Both the position numbers and the translations under genes were made by a program. A stretch of 64,000 nt of DNA from Caldimonas manganoxidans ATCC BAA-369 (lineage in GTDB: Bacteria > Pseudomonadota > Gammaproteobacteria > Burkholderiales > Burkholderiaceae_C): positions 1-64,000 of the forward strand of contig NZ_KB905945.1 of NCBI RefSeq assembly GCF_000381125.1, written 5' to 3'. Every line of letters begins with the position of its first letter. The first letter of the stretch is position 1. Below are positions 39,028-49,347 of this stretch, piece by piece. The notes under the pieces were generated by a model, which saw nothing but the letters and a program-made list of their open reading frames with translations, was not told the origin of the DNA and ran no database searches.

Positions 39028-40376
39028 ATACCACCACCCTGTCCCTCGACACCCCGGGCTACTTCGCCCGGCGAACCTGGTTCGATTGGCTGTACGCCGT
39101 GCTGGTCCTCGCCGGCGCGAGCTATGCCTTCCAGCGCTATGCCGCCTCGATGGATGTCTATGAGAAGGCCATTCTCGTGGGCGCCACGCCGGCGGCCGTA
39201 TGGTTGGGCTGGTTCTGGCGCCCGCTGCGGGTGCTGGCCTTGGTGGTGGGCGCGGCCTCGCTGCTGGCCATCGCCCTGTATGCGCGTGTGCAAGACGGCT
39301 TCGGGGCCGATCTGTCGCAGGCCGACCAGGTGTTCCTGCTGAAGTATTTCTTGTCCAGCCAGAGCGCCATCCTGTGGATGAGCCTGCTCTTTTTCATGAG
39401 CACGGTGTTCTATTGGATCGGCTTTTTCACCCGCTCGGACTCCGGCACCGCCGAACGCCTGGGGTCGCGCCTGGCCTGGGCGGCCGTGGCCATGGGGCTG
39501 ATCGGCACGATGGTGCGCTGGTTCGAAAGCCACCAAATCGCGCCAGACATCGGGCATATCCCGGTGAGCAACCTCTATGAAGTCTTCGTGCTGTTTTGCT
39601 GGCTGACCACCTTGTACTGGCTCTACTACGAAGACCAATATCGCCAGCGCGAGCACGTGCGCAGCCTGGGGGCCTTCGCCATGCTCATCGTCAGCGCCGC
39701 GGTGGGCTTTTTGCTGTGGTACACGGTCGAGCGTGGCGCCCACGAGATCCAACCCTTGGTGCCGGCCCTGCAGAGCTGGTGGATGAAGTTGCACGTGCCG
39801 GCCAATTTCATCGGCTATGGCACCTTCGCACTGGCCGCGATGGTGGCTTTCGCATATCTCATCAAACAACAGGCCAGCGAAACCCGCTGGTACAAGCTGG
39901 CCCCGCTGTGGCTGCTGGGGGTGGTGCTGTGCTTCGAGCCGCTGGTGTTTCGCCGCTCCTCCGACGGCGCACTGAGCAGCTACTGGGTGGTCTACTTCGG
40001 CATCTCGGCCCTGATCGTCGCAGGCATCCTGTGGCTGCGCCGGCGCATCGCCGCCAAGCTGCCCAGCCACGACGTGCTCGACGACCTCATGTACAAAGCC
40101 ATTGCGGTGGGCTTTGCCTTCTTCACGATTGCCACCATCCTCGGTGCGCTGTGGGCCGCCGAGGCCTGGGGCGGCTACTGGAGCTGGGACCCGAAGGAAA
40201 CCTGGGCCTTGATCGTGTGGCTGAACTATGCCGCTTGGCTGCACATGCGCCTCATGAAGGGCCTGCGTGGCACCGTGTCGGCCTGGTGGGCGCTGGTGGG
40301 CCTGGCGGTGACGACCTTCGCCTTCCTGGGCGTGAACATGTTCCTGTCGGGCCTGCACTCCTACGGCGAGCTCTGA
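39024..40376 (+). CDS. ccsB: cytochrome c biogenesis protein CcsB (CcsA family)
   Basis: The haem-handling partner of ResB in system II. A 450-residue inner-membrane protein with about eight to ten helices and the diagnostic haem-presenting WWD motif WGGYWSWDPKETWAL near 385. Conserved His residues flank it in neighbouring loops (such as KLHVPANFIGYG and AAWLHMRL). It starts inside the resB stop (ATGA), so the two are one operon. Confidence 0.95.
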   Translation: MNTTTLSLDTPGYFARRTWFDWLYAVLVLAGASYAFQRYAASMDVYEKAILVGATPAAVWLGWFWRPLRVLALVVGAASLLAIALYARVQDGFGADLSQADQVFLLKYFLSSQSAILWMSLLFFMSTVFYWIGFFTRSDSGTAERLGSRLAWAAVAMGLIGTMVRWFESHQIAPDIGHIPVSNLYEVFVLFCWLTTLYWLYYEDQYRQREHVRSLGAFAMLIVSAAVGFLLWYTVERGAHEIQPLVPALQSWWMKLHVPANFIGYGTFALAAMVAFAYLIKQQASETRWYKLAPLWLLGVVLCFEPLVFRRSSDGALSSYWVVYFGISALIVAGILWLRRRIAAKLPSHDVLDDLMYKAIAVGFAFFTIATILGALWAAEAWGGYWSWDPKETWALIVWLNYAAWLHMRLMKGLRGTVSAWWALVGLAVTTFAFLGVNMFLSGLHSYGEL

Positions 40377-40436
40377 ACGGCCCTCGGCGTTGCGGCGTAT
40401 AGTGAGAGGGTTCGTCCACCCGCGCTGCCTCTGACC

Positions 40437-40868
40437 ATGCCTTTCGTCGCTCGCAATGCTCACGGTGTGGTCGTCAGCCTGCACCGACAGCCCACGCCCG
40501 AGACCCAGGAATTCCTGCCCGACGATCATCCCGAGGTGCAAGGCTTCCTCGGCCACACGGGTTCCAGCCCACAGCGCCAGGCGTCCTTCGAGACCCTGGA
40601 TGCCGACTTCGTCCGGGTGCTCGAAGACCTGATCGATGTGCTGATCGCGCGCAACGTCATCCGCGTCACCGACTTGCCGCCAGAGGCCCAAGGCAAGCTG
40701 TTCTCGCGCAAGCGCTTTCGCGACAACCAAGCCCGCAACGCGCTCACGCTGTTCGACCCCGCCGCGCTGGAAGGGGTCGCCCACCCCGCCTCGACCTCGG
40801 GCGATGCCCCCACCACGGGGGGACTGGACGTGATCGATACCGGCTTCCACGACGACCTGGGGCGCTGA
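40437..40868 (+). CDS. conserved hypothetical protein
   Basis: A 143-residue soluble protein. The best-structured part is VRVLEDLIDVLIARNVIRVTDLPPEAQ (seen in pieces around 57-83), followed by a basic KLFSRKRFRDN segment and a Gly/Pro-poor end. Proteins like this are sometimes labelled as tryptophan synthase fragments in databases, but nothing here supports an enzyme. It lies between ccsB and msrP on the same strand. Confidence 0.75.
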   Translation: MPFVARNAHGVVVSLHRQPTPETQEFLPDDHPEVQGFLGHTGSSPQRQASFETLDADFVRVLEDLIDVLIARNVIRVTDLPPEAQGKLFSRKRFRDNQARNALTLFDPAALEGVAHPASTSGDAPTTGGLDVIDTGFHDDLGR

Positions 40869-40946
40869 ACGCACGCCCCCACGCCGACGGCGGAACCCGC
40901 CGAGCCGTCGTGCTTTCCAACGGTGACCCCTCTGGAGGTCCTTCTC

Positions 40947-41942
<996 letters not shown>

Positions 41943-41952
41943 CACCGACGGC

Positions 41953-42579
41953 GTGAAGGCGTCGCGCGCCGTGGGGCACCCGGCGGCCAAGCCGCTGGTG
42001 TTCGTGCTGTGCCTGCTGCCCTTGGCATGGCTGCTCGGCGCGGCGGCGGCCGACGCCCTGGGAGCCAACCCGGCCGAGGCCCTGATCCGTGGCACCGGCG
42101 ACTGGACGCTGCGGCTGCTGTGTCTGACGCTGGCGGTCACACCGCTGCGGCGGGCCACGGGCTGGCACGGGCTGGCCCGATTCCGGCGCATGCTGGGCCT
42201 GTTCACCTTCTTCTATGGCGTACTGCATCTGTTGTGCTACGCCTGGTTCGACATGGGCTTCTACCTGGACGACATCGCACGCGACATCGCCAAGCGACCC
42301 TTCATCCTGGTGGGCTTCACCGCGCTGGTGCTGATGCTGCCGCTGGCGGCCACCTCGTTCAACCGGGCCATCAAGGCGCTCGGCGCCGCGCGCTGGCAGA
42401 CCCTGCACCGTGCCGTGTACGCCGTGGCCGGCCTGGCGCTGCTGCACTTCTACTGGATGCGCTCGGGCAAGAACGACGACGCCGAAGTGGGCCTGTATGC
42501 GCTCATCGTCGCGGTGCTGCTGGGGGCTCGGCTGTGGCACGCCTGGAGCCGCCGTGGCCGCTCCATGCATCCGGCTTGA
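41953..42579 (+). CDS. msrQ: haem membrane subunit MsrQ
   Basis: MsrQ (YedZ) is the b-type haem membrane protein that passes electrons from the quinone pool to MsrP. A 208-residue protein with about six transmembrane helices of the ferric reductase-like fold. Haem-ligand His are in FYGVLHLL and LHRAVYAVAGLALLHFYW. I chose the GTG at 41953, ten bases after the msrP stop. An ATG at 41911 would overlap msrP and add a polar stretch not expected for the family. Confidence 0.92.
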   Translation: MKASRAVGHPAAKPLVFVLCLLPLAWLLGAAAADALGANPAEALIRGTGDWTLRLLCLTLAVTPLRRATGWHGLARFRRMLGLFTFFYGVLHLLCYAWFDMGFYLDDIARDIAKRPFILVGFTALVLMLPLAATSFNRAIKALGAARWQTLHRAVYAVAGLALLHFYWMRSGKNDDAEVGLYALIVAVLLGARLWHAWSRRGRSMHPA

Positions 42580-42644
42580 TCCAACGCCAAGGGCATGCGG
42601 CCCGGTTTGCCTACACTGTCGGCCTCTTTGGACGCCATGTAACC

Positions 42645-43256
42645 GTGTCTGCCACCGATCCGATCGACCGCCACACGCTATTCGACGACGCCCAGGCCCT
42701 GGTCACGGGCACGCTGTTCATCTCCCTGGGTGTGGTGATGTTCAACCACACGGGGCTGCTGACGGGCGGCACGGCCGGCCTGGCCTTCTTGCTGCACTAC
42801 GCCAGCGGCCTGAGCTTCGGCAAGATCTTCTTCGTCCTGAACCTGCCTTTCTATGGCATTGCCGTGCGCAAGCTCGGGCGGGCCTTCACGCTCAAGACCT
42901 TCATCGCGGTCGCGTTGTTGTCGCTGTTGACCGAGTTTCACCCGCTGGTGCTCCGTGTCGCGGACCTGCATCTGGCCTATGCCGCGGTGATGGGCGGGCT
43001 GCTGATGGGCGCGGGTTTTCTGATGTTGTTCCGTCACCGCGCCAGCCTGGGCGGCGTGGGCATTCTTGCGCTGTACCTGCAGGAATCGCGCGGCTGGCGC
43101 GCTGGCCGGGTGCAGATGGCCATCGACTGCGCCATCGTCGCAGCCGCTATCCTCACGGTCGAGCCGATGCGGGTGATCTGGTCCCTGCTGGGCGCCGTGG
43201 CGCTGAACCTCATCCTGGCCGTCAACCACAAACCCGGCCGCTACGTGGCTCAATAA
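42645..43256 (+). CDS. YitT family membrane protein
   Basis: A 203-residue inner-membrane protein with five hydrophobic segments of the YitT/DUF161 family, whose function is unknown. The family pattern LLTGGTAGLAFLLHYASG with GKIFFVLNLPFY is clear, as is GVGILALYLQE near 150. Start is a GTG (VSATDPIDRH); in-frame sequence before it crosses msrQ. It lies 65 bases after msrQ and converges on yaeQ. Confidence 0.87.
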   Translation: MSATDPIDRHTLFDDAQALVTGTLFISLGVVMFNHTGLLTGGTAGLAFLLHYASGLSFGKIFFVLNLPFYGIAVRKLGRAFTLKTFIAVALLSLLTEFHPLVLRVADLHLAYAAVMGGLLMGAGFLMLFRHRASLGGVGILALYLQESRGWRAGRVQMAIDCAIVAAAILTVEPMRVIWSLLGAVALNLILAVNHKPGRYVAQ

Positions 43257-43272
43257 GTTTCATCACCAAGGC

Positions 43273-43815
43273 TCAGTCCCAGGGCTTCCATTCCTGCACG
43301 ACCAGTTCGACCATGTGCTGCGCCTGTCCGATCCAGATCTGCCCGTCCTGGATGGTGCATTGCAGGCGCAGGGTGCGCGCCACCAGCGCCGCCAAGGCTT
43401 GGACATCTTCGGCTTGCACATGCAGCACACGCAGCTTGGGCCAGCCTTCGAGCACGGCACGGTGTTGCGCCCACCACACGGCAGCCACACGCCCGTAGGT
43501 GAGCAGCGCGACCCGCTCGGCCCGGTGGCAGGCTTTGCGCACGAGCTTGTCGTCGGGCTGGCCCACCTCCACCCACAGCAGCACCTCGCCCGTCGGGTCG
43601 CGTCGCCACAGGGCGGGTTCGTCCGGCGTGCTCAGGCCCCTGCCGAAGCGAAGATCCGGTGCGGCAAAGAGCGCAAAGGCCAAGACACGCGCCATCATGC
43701 GCTCATCGGTCTCCGAGGGATGGCGGGCGATCGTCAGGGCATGGTCGGCGTAGTAGCCGCGGTCCATGTCGGCGATCTGCAGGTCGATCTTGAAGATGGT
43801 GGATTTGAGCGCCAT
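43273..43815 (-). CDS. yaeQ: YaeQ family protein
   Basis: A 180-residue protein of the YaeQ family, which has a restriction-endonuclease-like (PD-(D/E)XK) fold and was linked to RfaH suppression in enterobacteria. It starts MALKSTIFKIDLQIADMDR, the family N-terminus, and has GLSTPDEPALW and EVLLWVEVGQPDDKLVRKA, where the VEVGQPD segment carries the nuclease-like E-x-K-type residues. The ATG at 43813-43815 is chosen. It is divergent from a very small Lys-rich gene. Confidence 0.93.
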   Translation of the reverse strand: MALKSTIFKIDLQIADMDRGYYADHALTIARHPSETDERMMARVLAFALFAAPDLRFGRGLSTPDEPALWRRDPTGEVLLWVEVGQPDDKLVRKACHRAERVALLTYGRVAAVWWAQHRAVLEGWPKLRVLHVQAEDVQALAALVARTLRLQCTIQDGQIWIGQAQHMVELVVQEWKPWD

Positions 43816-43905
43816 GCGCGCGAGTCTGACAGATCGACGAACGGGCTCGCCCCGGCGTCCAAGCCGGGTTAGGATGGGAGCGCCCTCGCCAACGAAAGGA
43901 CATCC

Positions 43906-44079
43906 TTGCCCACCCCGAATTACGCCTACGAAAAGCGCCAGCGCGAACTGGCCAAAAAGCGCAAGAAGGAAGAAAAGCTCAAACGCAAGGCCGAACAGCG
44001 GGCCCATCATGGGCCGGCGCCGGAGGCCGACCCGTCGCCCGCAGCGCCAGGCCAGAGGCCCGCTGCGCCGCAAGACTGA
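43906..44079 (+). CDS. small Lys-rich conserved protein, TTG start
   Basis: A 57-residue protein with the sequence pattern PTPNYAYEKRQRELAKKRK followed by a Lys/Glu run and a Pro/Ala tail ending APQD. It starts with TTG at 43906, preceded by AAAGGA. The N-terminal part is a highly charged helix. Similar small proteins occur in other Burkholderiales as far as I recall, with no known function. It may be nucleic-acid or ribosome associated because of its charge (inference). It ends seven bases before the convergent ABC transporter gene. Confidence 0.7.
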   Translation: MPTPNYAYEKRQRELAKKRKKEEKLKRKAEQRAHHGPAPEADPSPAAPGQRPAAPQD

Positions 44080-44086
44080 GCACGTC

Positions 44087-45913
44087 CTAAGCCTGGCCGC
44101 TTTGCTGCAAGGCCCACATGCGGGCATAGGCACCGCCTTGGGCCAGCAGTTGCCCGTGCGTGCCGCGCTCGACGATGCGACCGGCCTCCATCACGAGAAT
44201 CTCATGCGCATCGACCACGGTGGACAGGCGGTGCGCGATCACCAAGGCGGTCTTGTTGCGCGCCACCGATTGCAGCTCGGCCTGGATGGCACGCTCGTTG
44301 GCCGAGTCCAGTGCCGAGGTGGCCTCGTCGAAGATCAGAATGGGCGGGTTCTTCAGCAGCGTGCGCGCAATCGCCACGCGCTGCTTCTCGCCCCCCGAGA
44401 GCTTGAGGCCGCGCTCGCCGACCACGGTGTCATAGCCCTGGGGCAGGGAGACGATGAAGTCATGGATGTGCGCGGCCTGGGCTGCGGCCACCACCTCCTC
44501 GTGTGTCGCCCCAGGACGGCCGTAGGCGATGTTGTAGGCGATGGTGTCGTTGAAGAGCACCGTGTCCTGCGGCACGATGCCGATGGCGCGGCGCAAACTG
44601 GCTTGCGTGACCTGCCGGATGTCTTGACCATCGATGGTGATGCGTCCGGCATCCACATCGTAGAAGCGGAACAGCAGCCGCGCCAGCGTGGATTTGCCCG
44701 CCCCTGAGGGCCCCACCACCGCCACCTTCTTGCCGGCCGGAATCTCGAAGCTCACGCCGCGCAAAATGGGCCGCGCGGCCTCGTAGCCGAAATCGACCTG
44801 CTCGAAACGCACCGTGCCTTCGCGTACCTGCAGGTCCGGCGCCCCCGGCGCATCGGGCACCTCCTGCGGGCAGTCCATCAGCCGGAACATCTTGTCCAGA
44901 TCGGTCAGCGATTGTTTGATCTCCCGGTAGAGCACCCCCAGAAAACCCAGCGGAATGTAGAGCTGGATCATGAAGGCATTGACCATCACCAAGTCGCCCA
45001 GCGTCATCGTGCCGGCCACCACTTTCTCGGTGGCCCGCCACAGCATCGCGATCAAGGCCACGGCAATCACCAGCTGCTGCCCCGTGTTGAGCAAGGACAA
45101 CGTGGACTGCGACTTCAGCGCGGCCCGGCGCAGCTGCTCCAGGCTCTCATCGTAACGACGGGCCTCGTAGTCTTCGTTGTTGAAGTACTTGACCGTCTCA
45201 TAGTTCAACAAGGAGTCGATGGCCCGGGTGTGGGCCTTGGAGTCCATCTCATTCATGAGTCGGCGAAATTGGGTGCGCCATTCGGTCACCACCACGGTGT
45301 AGGCGACATACGTCACCAGCGCCGCCAGTGTGATCCATGCAAACACGGCGTCGAACTTCACCGCCAACAGCGTGAGCACCATCGCCACCTCGATCAGGGT
45401 GGGAAAGATGCTGTAGAGCGAATACGAAATCAGCGAATGCACCGCGCGCGTGCCACGTTCGATGTCGCGCGTCATGCCGCCGGTTTGGCGTTCGAGGTGA
45501 AAGCGCAGGCTCAGGGAGTGCAAGTGGCGAAAGACTCGCAGTGAGATGCTGCGCGCGGCCCCTTCGGTGGCCTTGGCGAAAATGAGCTCGCGCAGTTCGG
45601 TGAACAGCGATGTGCACAGCCGCAGGCCGCCGTAGGCCAGCAGCAGACCGGCCGGCACCACCAGCACCGCGCGCGGATCGGTCGGCGACATCGATAGACT
45701 GTCGACCAACTCCTTGAGCAGCAAGGGCACGCCTACATTGGCCAGCTTGGCCCCCACCAAGAACACCAGCGCCAACACCACGCGCCAACGGTAACGCCAC
45801 AAATAGGGCAACAGGCGGGCCAGGGTGGCCCCATCCGAACGCTGGAACCCTGCGGACGGGGTCGCAGCGGCCGCCTCGGGCAGGCTCACGGCAGCGCGGC
45901 GCATCGTGGACAA
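44087..45913 (-). CDS. Atm1-type ABC transporter, fused permease/ATPase
   Basis: A 608-residue half-transporter of the heavy-metal/Fe-S Atm1-HMT1 family, exporting glutathione-linked substrates in homologues. Six transmembrane helices span about 35-320, with the family motif YFNNEDYE in the intracellular loop. The nucleotide-binding domain has Walker A GPSGAGKST, signature LSGGEKQR, Walker B ILIFDEATSALD and the H-loop IAHRLST. It is probably a homodimer. The start MSTMRR has an alternative Met three codons in. It is divergent from the thioesterase gene by 28 bases. Confidence 0.92.
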   Translation of the reverse strand: MSTMRRAAVSLPEAAAATPSAGFQRSDGATLARLLPYLWRYRWRVVLALVFLVGAKLANVGVPLLLKELVDSLSMSPTDPRAVLVVPAGLLLAYGGLRLCTSLFTELRELIFAKATEGAARSISLRVFRHLHSLSLRFHLERQTGGMTRDIERGTRAVHSLISYSLYSIFPTLIEVAMVLTLLAVKFDAVFAWITLAALVTYVAYTVVVTEWRTQFRRLMNEMDSKAHTRAIDSLLNYETVKYFNNEDYEARRYDESLEQLRRAALKSQSTLSLLNTGQQLVIAVALIAMLWRATEKVVAGTMTLGDLVMVNAFMIQLYIPLGFLGVLYREIKQSLTDLDKMFRLMDCPQEVPDAPGAPDLQVREGTVRFEQVDFGYEAARPILRGVSFEIPAGKKVAVVGPSGAGKSTLARLLFRFYDVDAGRITIDGQDIRQVTQASLRRAIGIVPQDTVLFNDTIAYNIAYGRPGATHEEVVAAAQAAHIHDFIVSLPQGYDTVVGERGLKLSGGEKQRVAIARTLLKNPPILIFDEATSALDSANERAIQAELQSVARNKTALVIAHRLSTVVDAHEILVMEAGRIVERGTHGQLLAQGGAYARMWALQQSGQA

Positions 45914-45941
45914 TCCGTCGTTTGAATGATTTGTGTTTCAA

Positions 45942-46367
45942 ATGGTGCCTATGCCAGACACGTCTTGCCCGACTTCGACCCCAACCGTCAGTGTGCCCGA
46001 AGGCATGGAGCTCGTGCTGCGAGTCATGCCCATGCCCGCTGATGCCAATGCCAATGGCGACATCTTCGGCGGCTGGATCATGGCTCAGGTCGATCTGGCC
46101 GGCTCGGTGCAGTCCGCTCGCGTGGCGCGCGGGCGCATCGCCACCGTGGCCGTCAATCAGTTCATCTTCAAGCAACCGGTCTCGGTGGGCGATGTCCTGT
46201 CGTTTTACTCGCGCATCGAGCGCATCGGACGCACCTCGGTGACGGTCCATGTCGAGGTCTACGCCGAGCGCAATCCGGCCCATCCTTACGTGGTCAAGGT
46301 CACGGAGGCCAACCTCACCTACGTGGCCATCGACGAACAGGGCCGCCCACGGGAGATTCCCCGTTAA
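45942..46367 (+). CDS. acyl-CoA thioesterase, YciA-like
   Basis: A 141-residue hotdog-fold thioesterase that hydrolyses acyl-CoA to free acid and CoA. The family motif NANGDIFGGWIMAQVDLAG contains the catalytic Asp region, and TVAVNQFIFKQPVSVGDVL is the central strand (shown in part). GTG at 45933 and ATGs at 45942 and 45951 are all possible, and none has a clear Shine-Dalgarno. It converges on the beta-oxidation operon across a perfect stem-loop. Confidence 0.9.
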   Translation: MVPMPDTSCPTSTPTVSVPEGMELVLRVMPMPADANANGDIFGGWIMAQVDLAGSVQSARVARGRIATVAVNQFIFKQPVSVGDVLSFYSRIERIGRTSVTVHVEVYAERNPAHPYVVKVTEANLTYVAIDEQGRPREIPR

Positions 46368-46368
46368 A

Positions 46369-46397
46369 CACGACGCCCGCACGAGGCGGGCGTCGTG
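46369..46397. terminator. bidirectional stem-loop between convergent genes
   Basis: CACGACGCCCGC (46369-46380), loop ACGAG, GCGGGCGTCGTG (46386-46397): a perfect 12-bp stem starting two bases after the thioesterase stop. On the minus strand it is followed by TTTAA, so it most likely ends the beta-oxidation transcript and perhaps both. Confidence 0.75.
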
Positions 46398-46414
46398 ATC
46401 GGTCGCAGGCAGGA

Positions 46415-47179
46415 TCAGTCGAACTTGGTGAAATCGGGTTTGCGCTTCTCGAAGAAGGCCTGAAAGGCTTCGCGGGCCTCGGGACTGCGCAAGCGCTGAC
46501 CGAAGAGCTCGCCTTCGACGGCTATGGTGTCCTGCACCAGTTTGGCGTTGGCGCGGCGCAGCAGCCTCTTGCTCTCACGCACGGCCGCCGGTGCCAGTTG
46601 ATTGAAACGCTCGGCCACGCGGCGGGCGTGGTTGACCACTTCGCCCGCGGGCAAAATGGCATTGATCAGGCGCATCTCTTGAGCCTCTTCGGCTCCGAAG
46701 GGGTCACCCAGCAACAACTTCTCAGCCGCCTTCACATGGCCAGCGTACAGCGGCACGAGCAGGCTGGAGGCAAATTCGGGCACCAGGCCCAGGCTGGCAA
46801 ACGGCATCGCGAAGCGAGCGGTATCGGCCGCATAGACCAGGTCGCAGTGCAACAGCATCGTCGTGCCAATGCCGATGGCCGCACCGGTGACGGCCGCCAC
46901 CACCGGCTTGTCGCATTCCAACAGCCCGCGCATGAACTGGAACACGGGCGAATCCATGCCCTGGGGCGGCCGCTGCATGAAATCCTCCAAGTCGTTGCCG
47001 GAGGTGAAGATGTCGGGTTGGCCGTGAATCAGCACGGCCCGCACTTGCTTGTCGTCCCGGGCAAGCACCAAGGCATCGGCCATGGCCTGGTACATCGCGG
47101 CGGTCAGCGCGTTTTTCTTCTCGGGCCTGGCGATCTCGATGCTGGCCACGCCGTTGAGGACGGCGGTCTTGATGCTCAT
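46415..47179 (-). CDS. enoyl-CoA hydratase/isomerase family protein
   Basis: A 254-residue crotonase-fold enzyme that hydrates trans-2-enoyl-CoA or isomerises enoyl-CoA. The oxyanion-hole segments are FTSGNDLEDF (about 59-68) and GAAIGIGTTMLLHCDLVYA (about 100-118, shown in part). In the position of the second hydratase Glu, the sequence runs SLGLVPEFASSLLVP, an arrangement more like isomerase members. Last gene of the fatty-acid operon, overlapping the hydrolase gene by four bases. Confidence 0.9.
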   Translation of the reverse strand: MSIKTAVLNGVASIEIARPEKKNALTAAMYQAMADALVLARDDKQVRAVLIHGQPDIFTSGNDLEDFMQRPPQGMDSPVFQFMRGLLECDKPVVAAVTGAAIGIGTTMLLHCDLVYAADTARFAMPFASLGLVPEFASSLLVPLYAGHVKAAEKLLLGDPFGAEEAQEMRLINAILPAGEVVNHARRVAERFNQLAPAAVRESKRLLRRANAKLVQDTIAVEGELFGQRLRSPEAREAFQAFFEKRKPDFTKFD

Positions 47180-48063
47180 GCAGTCTCCTTGGTTTCAGGG
47201 ATGAAGCTGTGGAAGAAGTCTTTCACGCGGGGCCACAAGGTGGACTCGAACTGCTCACGGAAGAATCCGAAATGACCGATGCGCCGGGCCTGCACATCCT
47301 GCGGGGCGATGCGTTCGATACGCCGCGGGGCATTGGCGTAGCAATCCAGCAGCACCTGCGTGCCGCGCTCGGTCATCATCTCGTCGTCCACGAAGGACAG
47401 GGCCAGCACCGGAAAGCGCACCTGCTCGAAAGCCTCGCGCACGTGGGGCCCTTCGGCTCCGACATGGTAGCGCGGATGCAGGCACCAACGCCGCCACTGC
47501 AGGATCACGCCGCGCGGCAAGTCGCCCACCATGCGCAGCCGCTTGCCCGGGAAATAGCCGCACAGCCAAGTGGCCAAGGGCACGATCACATGCCAGAAAT
47601 AGGGCACCACGCGCCGCAGCGATGGCGCGTTGTCGCGCCAATAGCCGCTGCCGGCGGCCACCGACACCAAGCCTGCGATGCGATGACGATTGCGCAGCAA
47701 GCCGGGCAGTTGCGCCCCCAGGCTATGCCCCAAGACATACAACGGCAGCCCGGGCTGGGCCTCGACGATGGTGTCGATCACCGCATCGAAATCGCGCACC
47801 CAATCGAAGAGGTCGGCCTGATAACCGCGCAAGGATCGCAGGCCCGGCGGGCGGGACTCGCCAATGCCGCGGTAGTCGAAACTGACCGCCTCGAATCCCT
47901 GGGCCGCCAGCCACCGGGCAAAGGGTTCGTAGAACGATTGAGGCACGCCCATGGCCGGTGCGATCAGCACCACGGCCTGCGCGGCGCAGACCTGGGCGTC
48001 GGGCCGGTAACGGCGCACCCCCAGGCGCACGCCATCGGGAGTCAGAACGCTTTGCCGCTCCAT
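47176..48063 (-). CDS. alpha/beta-hydrolase
   Basis: A 295-residue alpha/beta-hydrolase. The nucleophile elbow GHSLGAQ has Ser, APAMGVPQSFYEPFA marks the oxyanion region, and DYRGIGES is the typical strand after it. The catalytic His is likely in RRIGHFGFFRE. It may be an esterase or acyl-CoA-related hydrolase. Its place between thiolase and enoyl-CoA hydratase genes suggests a lipid substrate (inference). Its TGA overlaps the next ATG. Confidence 0.85.
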   Translation of the reverse strand: MERQSVLTPDGVRLGVRRYRPDAQVCAAQAVVLIAPAMGVPQSFYEPFARWLAAQGFEAVSFDYRGIGESRPPGLRSLRGYQADLFDWVRDFDAVIDTIVEAQPGLPLYVLGHSLGAQLPGLLRNRHRIAGLVSVAAGSGYWRDNAPSLRRVVPYFWHVIVPLATWLCGYFPGKRLRMVGDLPRGVILQWRRWCLHPRYHVGAEGPHVREAFEQVRFPVLALSFVDDEMMTERGTQVLLDCYANAPRRIERIAPQDVQARRIGHFGFFREQFESTLWPRVKDFFHSFIPETKETA

Positions 48064-48137
48064 GTCGGCTTCCTGGTCGATACGGGAAGGCCAGCAGGCC
48101 GACGTCACGAGGGACCTCGGCCTGCCACGCCGCGCGC

Positions 48138-49334
48138 TCAAACGCGCTCGAAAATGCCCGCAGCGCCTTGGCCGGTGCCCACGCACATGGTCACCATGCC
48201 GTACTTCAGGTTGTGGCGGCGCAGCGCATGCACCACCGTGGCCGAGCGGATCGCGCCAGTGGCCCCCAGCGGGTGGCCCAAGGCAATGGCGCCGCCCATG
48301 GGGTTGACCTTGCTGCGGTCCAGCTCCAGCGTGTTGAGCACGGCCAGCGCTTGCGCCGCGAAGGCTTCGTTCAGTTCGATCCAGTCGAGCTGGTCTTGCG
48401 TGAGCCCAGCGTACTTCAGCGCCGCCGGAATCGCTTCGATCGGACCGATGCCCATGATTTCGGGCGGCACCCCCTTGATCGCGAAGCTGACGAAGCGCGC
48501 CAAGGGCTTGAGGTCGTAGCGCTTGATCGCCGCTTCGCTGGCCAGAATCAAGCAACCGGCGCCATCGGAGGTCTGCGAGCTGTTGCCTGCGGTGACCGTG
48601 CCGTTGGCCGCGAACACCGGCTTGAGGCGGGCCAAGCCCTCGGGCGAGGTGTCCGGGCGCGGGCCTTCATCCACGTCCACGGTGCGGGTTTTGACCGTGA
48701 TGCCACCTTCGGCGAGGTTGGGCAAGCGCTCGACGATCTCCACCGGGGTGATCTCGTCTTTGAACTCACCGGCTTCGATCGCCTTGAGGGCTTTCAGATG
48801 CGAGTGCAGCGCGAATTCGTCCTGCGCCTCGCGCGAGACCTTCCACTGCTGGGCGACCTTCTCGGCCGTCAGACCCATGCCATAGGCGATGCCGATGTTT
48901 TCATCACGCGCGAACACCTCGGGGTTGAACGATGGCTTGTGGCCCCCCATGGGCACCATGCTCATCGACTCGACACCACCGGCGATCATCACGTCGGCCT
49001 CGCCCACGCGGATGCGGTCGGCGGCCATTTGCACGGCGGTCAAGCCCGCGGCGCAGAAGCGATTGACGGTGACCCCACCCACGGTGTGGGGCAGACCTGC
49101 CAGCAGCGCAGCCACGCGCGCCACATTCATGCCCTGCTCGGCCTCGGGCATCGCGCAGCCGACGACGGCGTCTTCGATGGCCTTGGGGTCGAGGTTGGGC
49201 ACCTGCTTGAGCGCGCCACGAATGGCCGCCACCAACAGATCGTCCGGACGGGTGTTCTTGAAATAGCCGCGGCCCGATTTGCCGATCGGAGTGCGTGTGG
49301 CGGCAACGATGTAGGCGTCTTGAACTTGTTTCAT
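48138..49334 (-). CDS. fadA: acetyl-CoA C-acyltransferase (thiolase)
   Basis: A 398-residue thiolase, cleaving 3-ketoacyl-CoA in the last step of beta-oxidation. The nucleophile Cys is in VNRFCAAGLTAV (about 94), the GHP motif is in ALGHPLGATGA (about 353), and the second Cys is in CVGTGQGAAG. It lies 13 bases after the FadB-like gene, so the two are likely one functional complex. The symbol fadA is by role; the pair could also be named differently in this group. Confidence 0.93.
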   Translation of the reverse strand: MKQVQDAYIVAATRTPIGKSGRGYFKNTRPDDLLVAAIRGALKQVPNLDPKAIEDAVVGCAMPEAEQGMNVARVAALLAGLPHTVGGVTVNRFCAAGLTAVQMAADRIRVGEADVMIAGGVESMSMVPMGGHKPSFNPEVFARDENIGIAYGMGLTAEKVAQQWKVSREAQDEFALHSHLKALKAIEAGEFKDEITPVEIVERLPNLAEGGITVKTRTVDVDEGPRPDTSPEGLARLKPVFAANGTVTAGNSSQTSDGAGCLILASEAAIKRYDLKPLARFVSFAIKGVPPEIMGIGPIEAIPAALKYAGLTQDQLDWIELNEAFAAQALAVLNTLELDRSKVNPMGGAIALGHPLGATGAIRSATVVHALRRHNLKYGMVTMCVGTGQGAAGIFERV

Positions 49335-49347
49335 GTGAGATCTCCGA

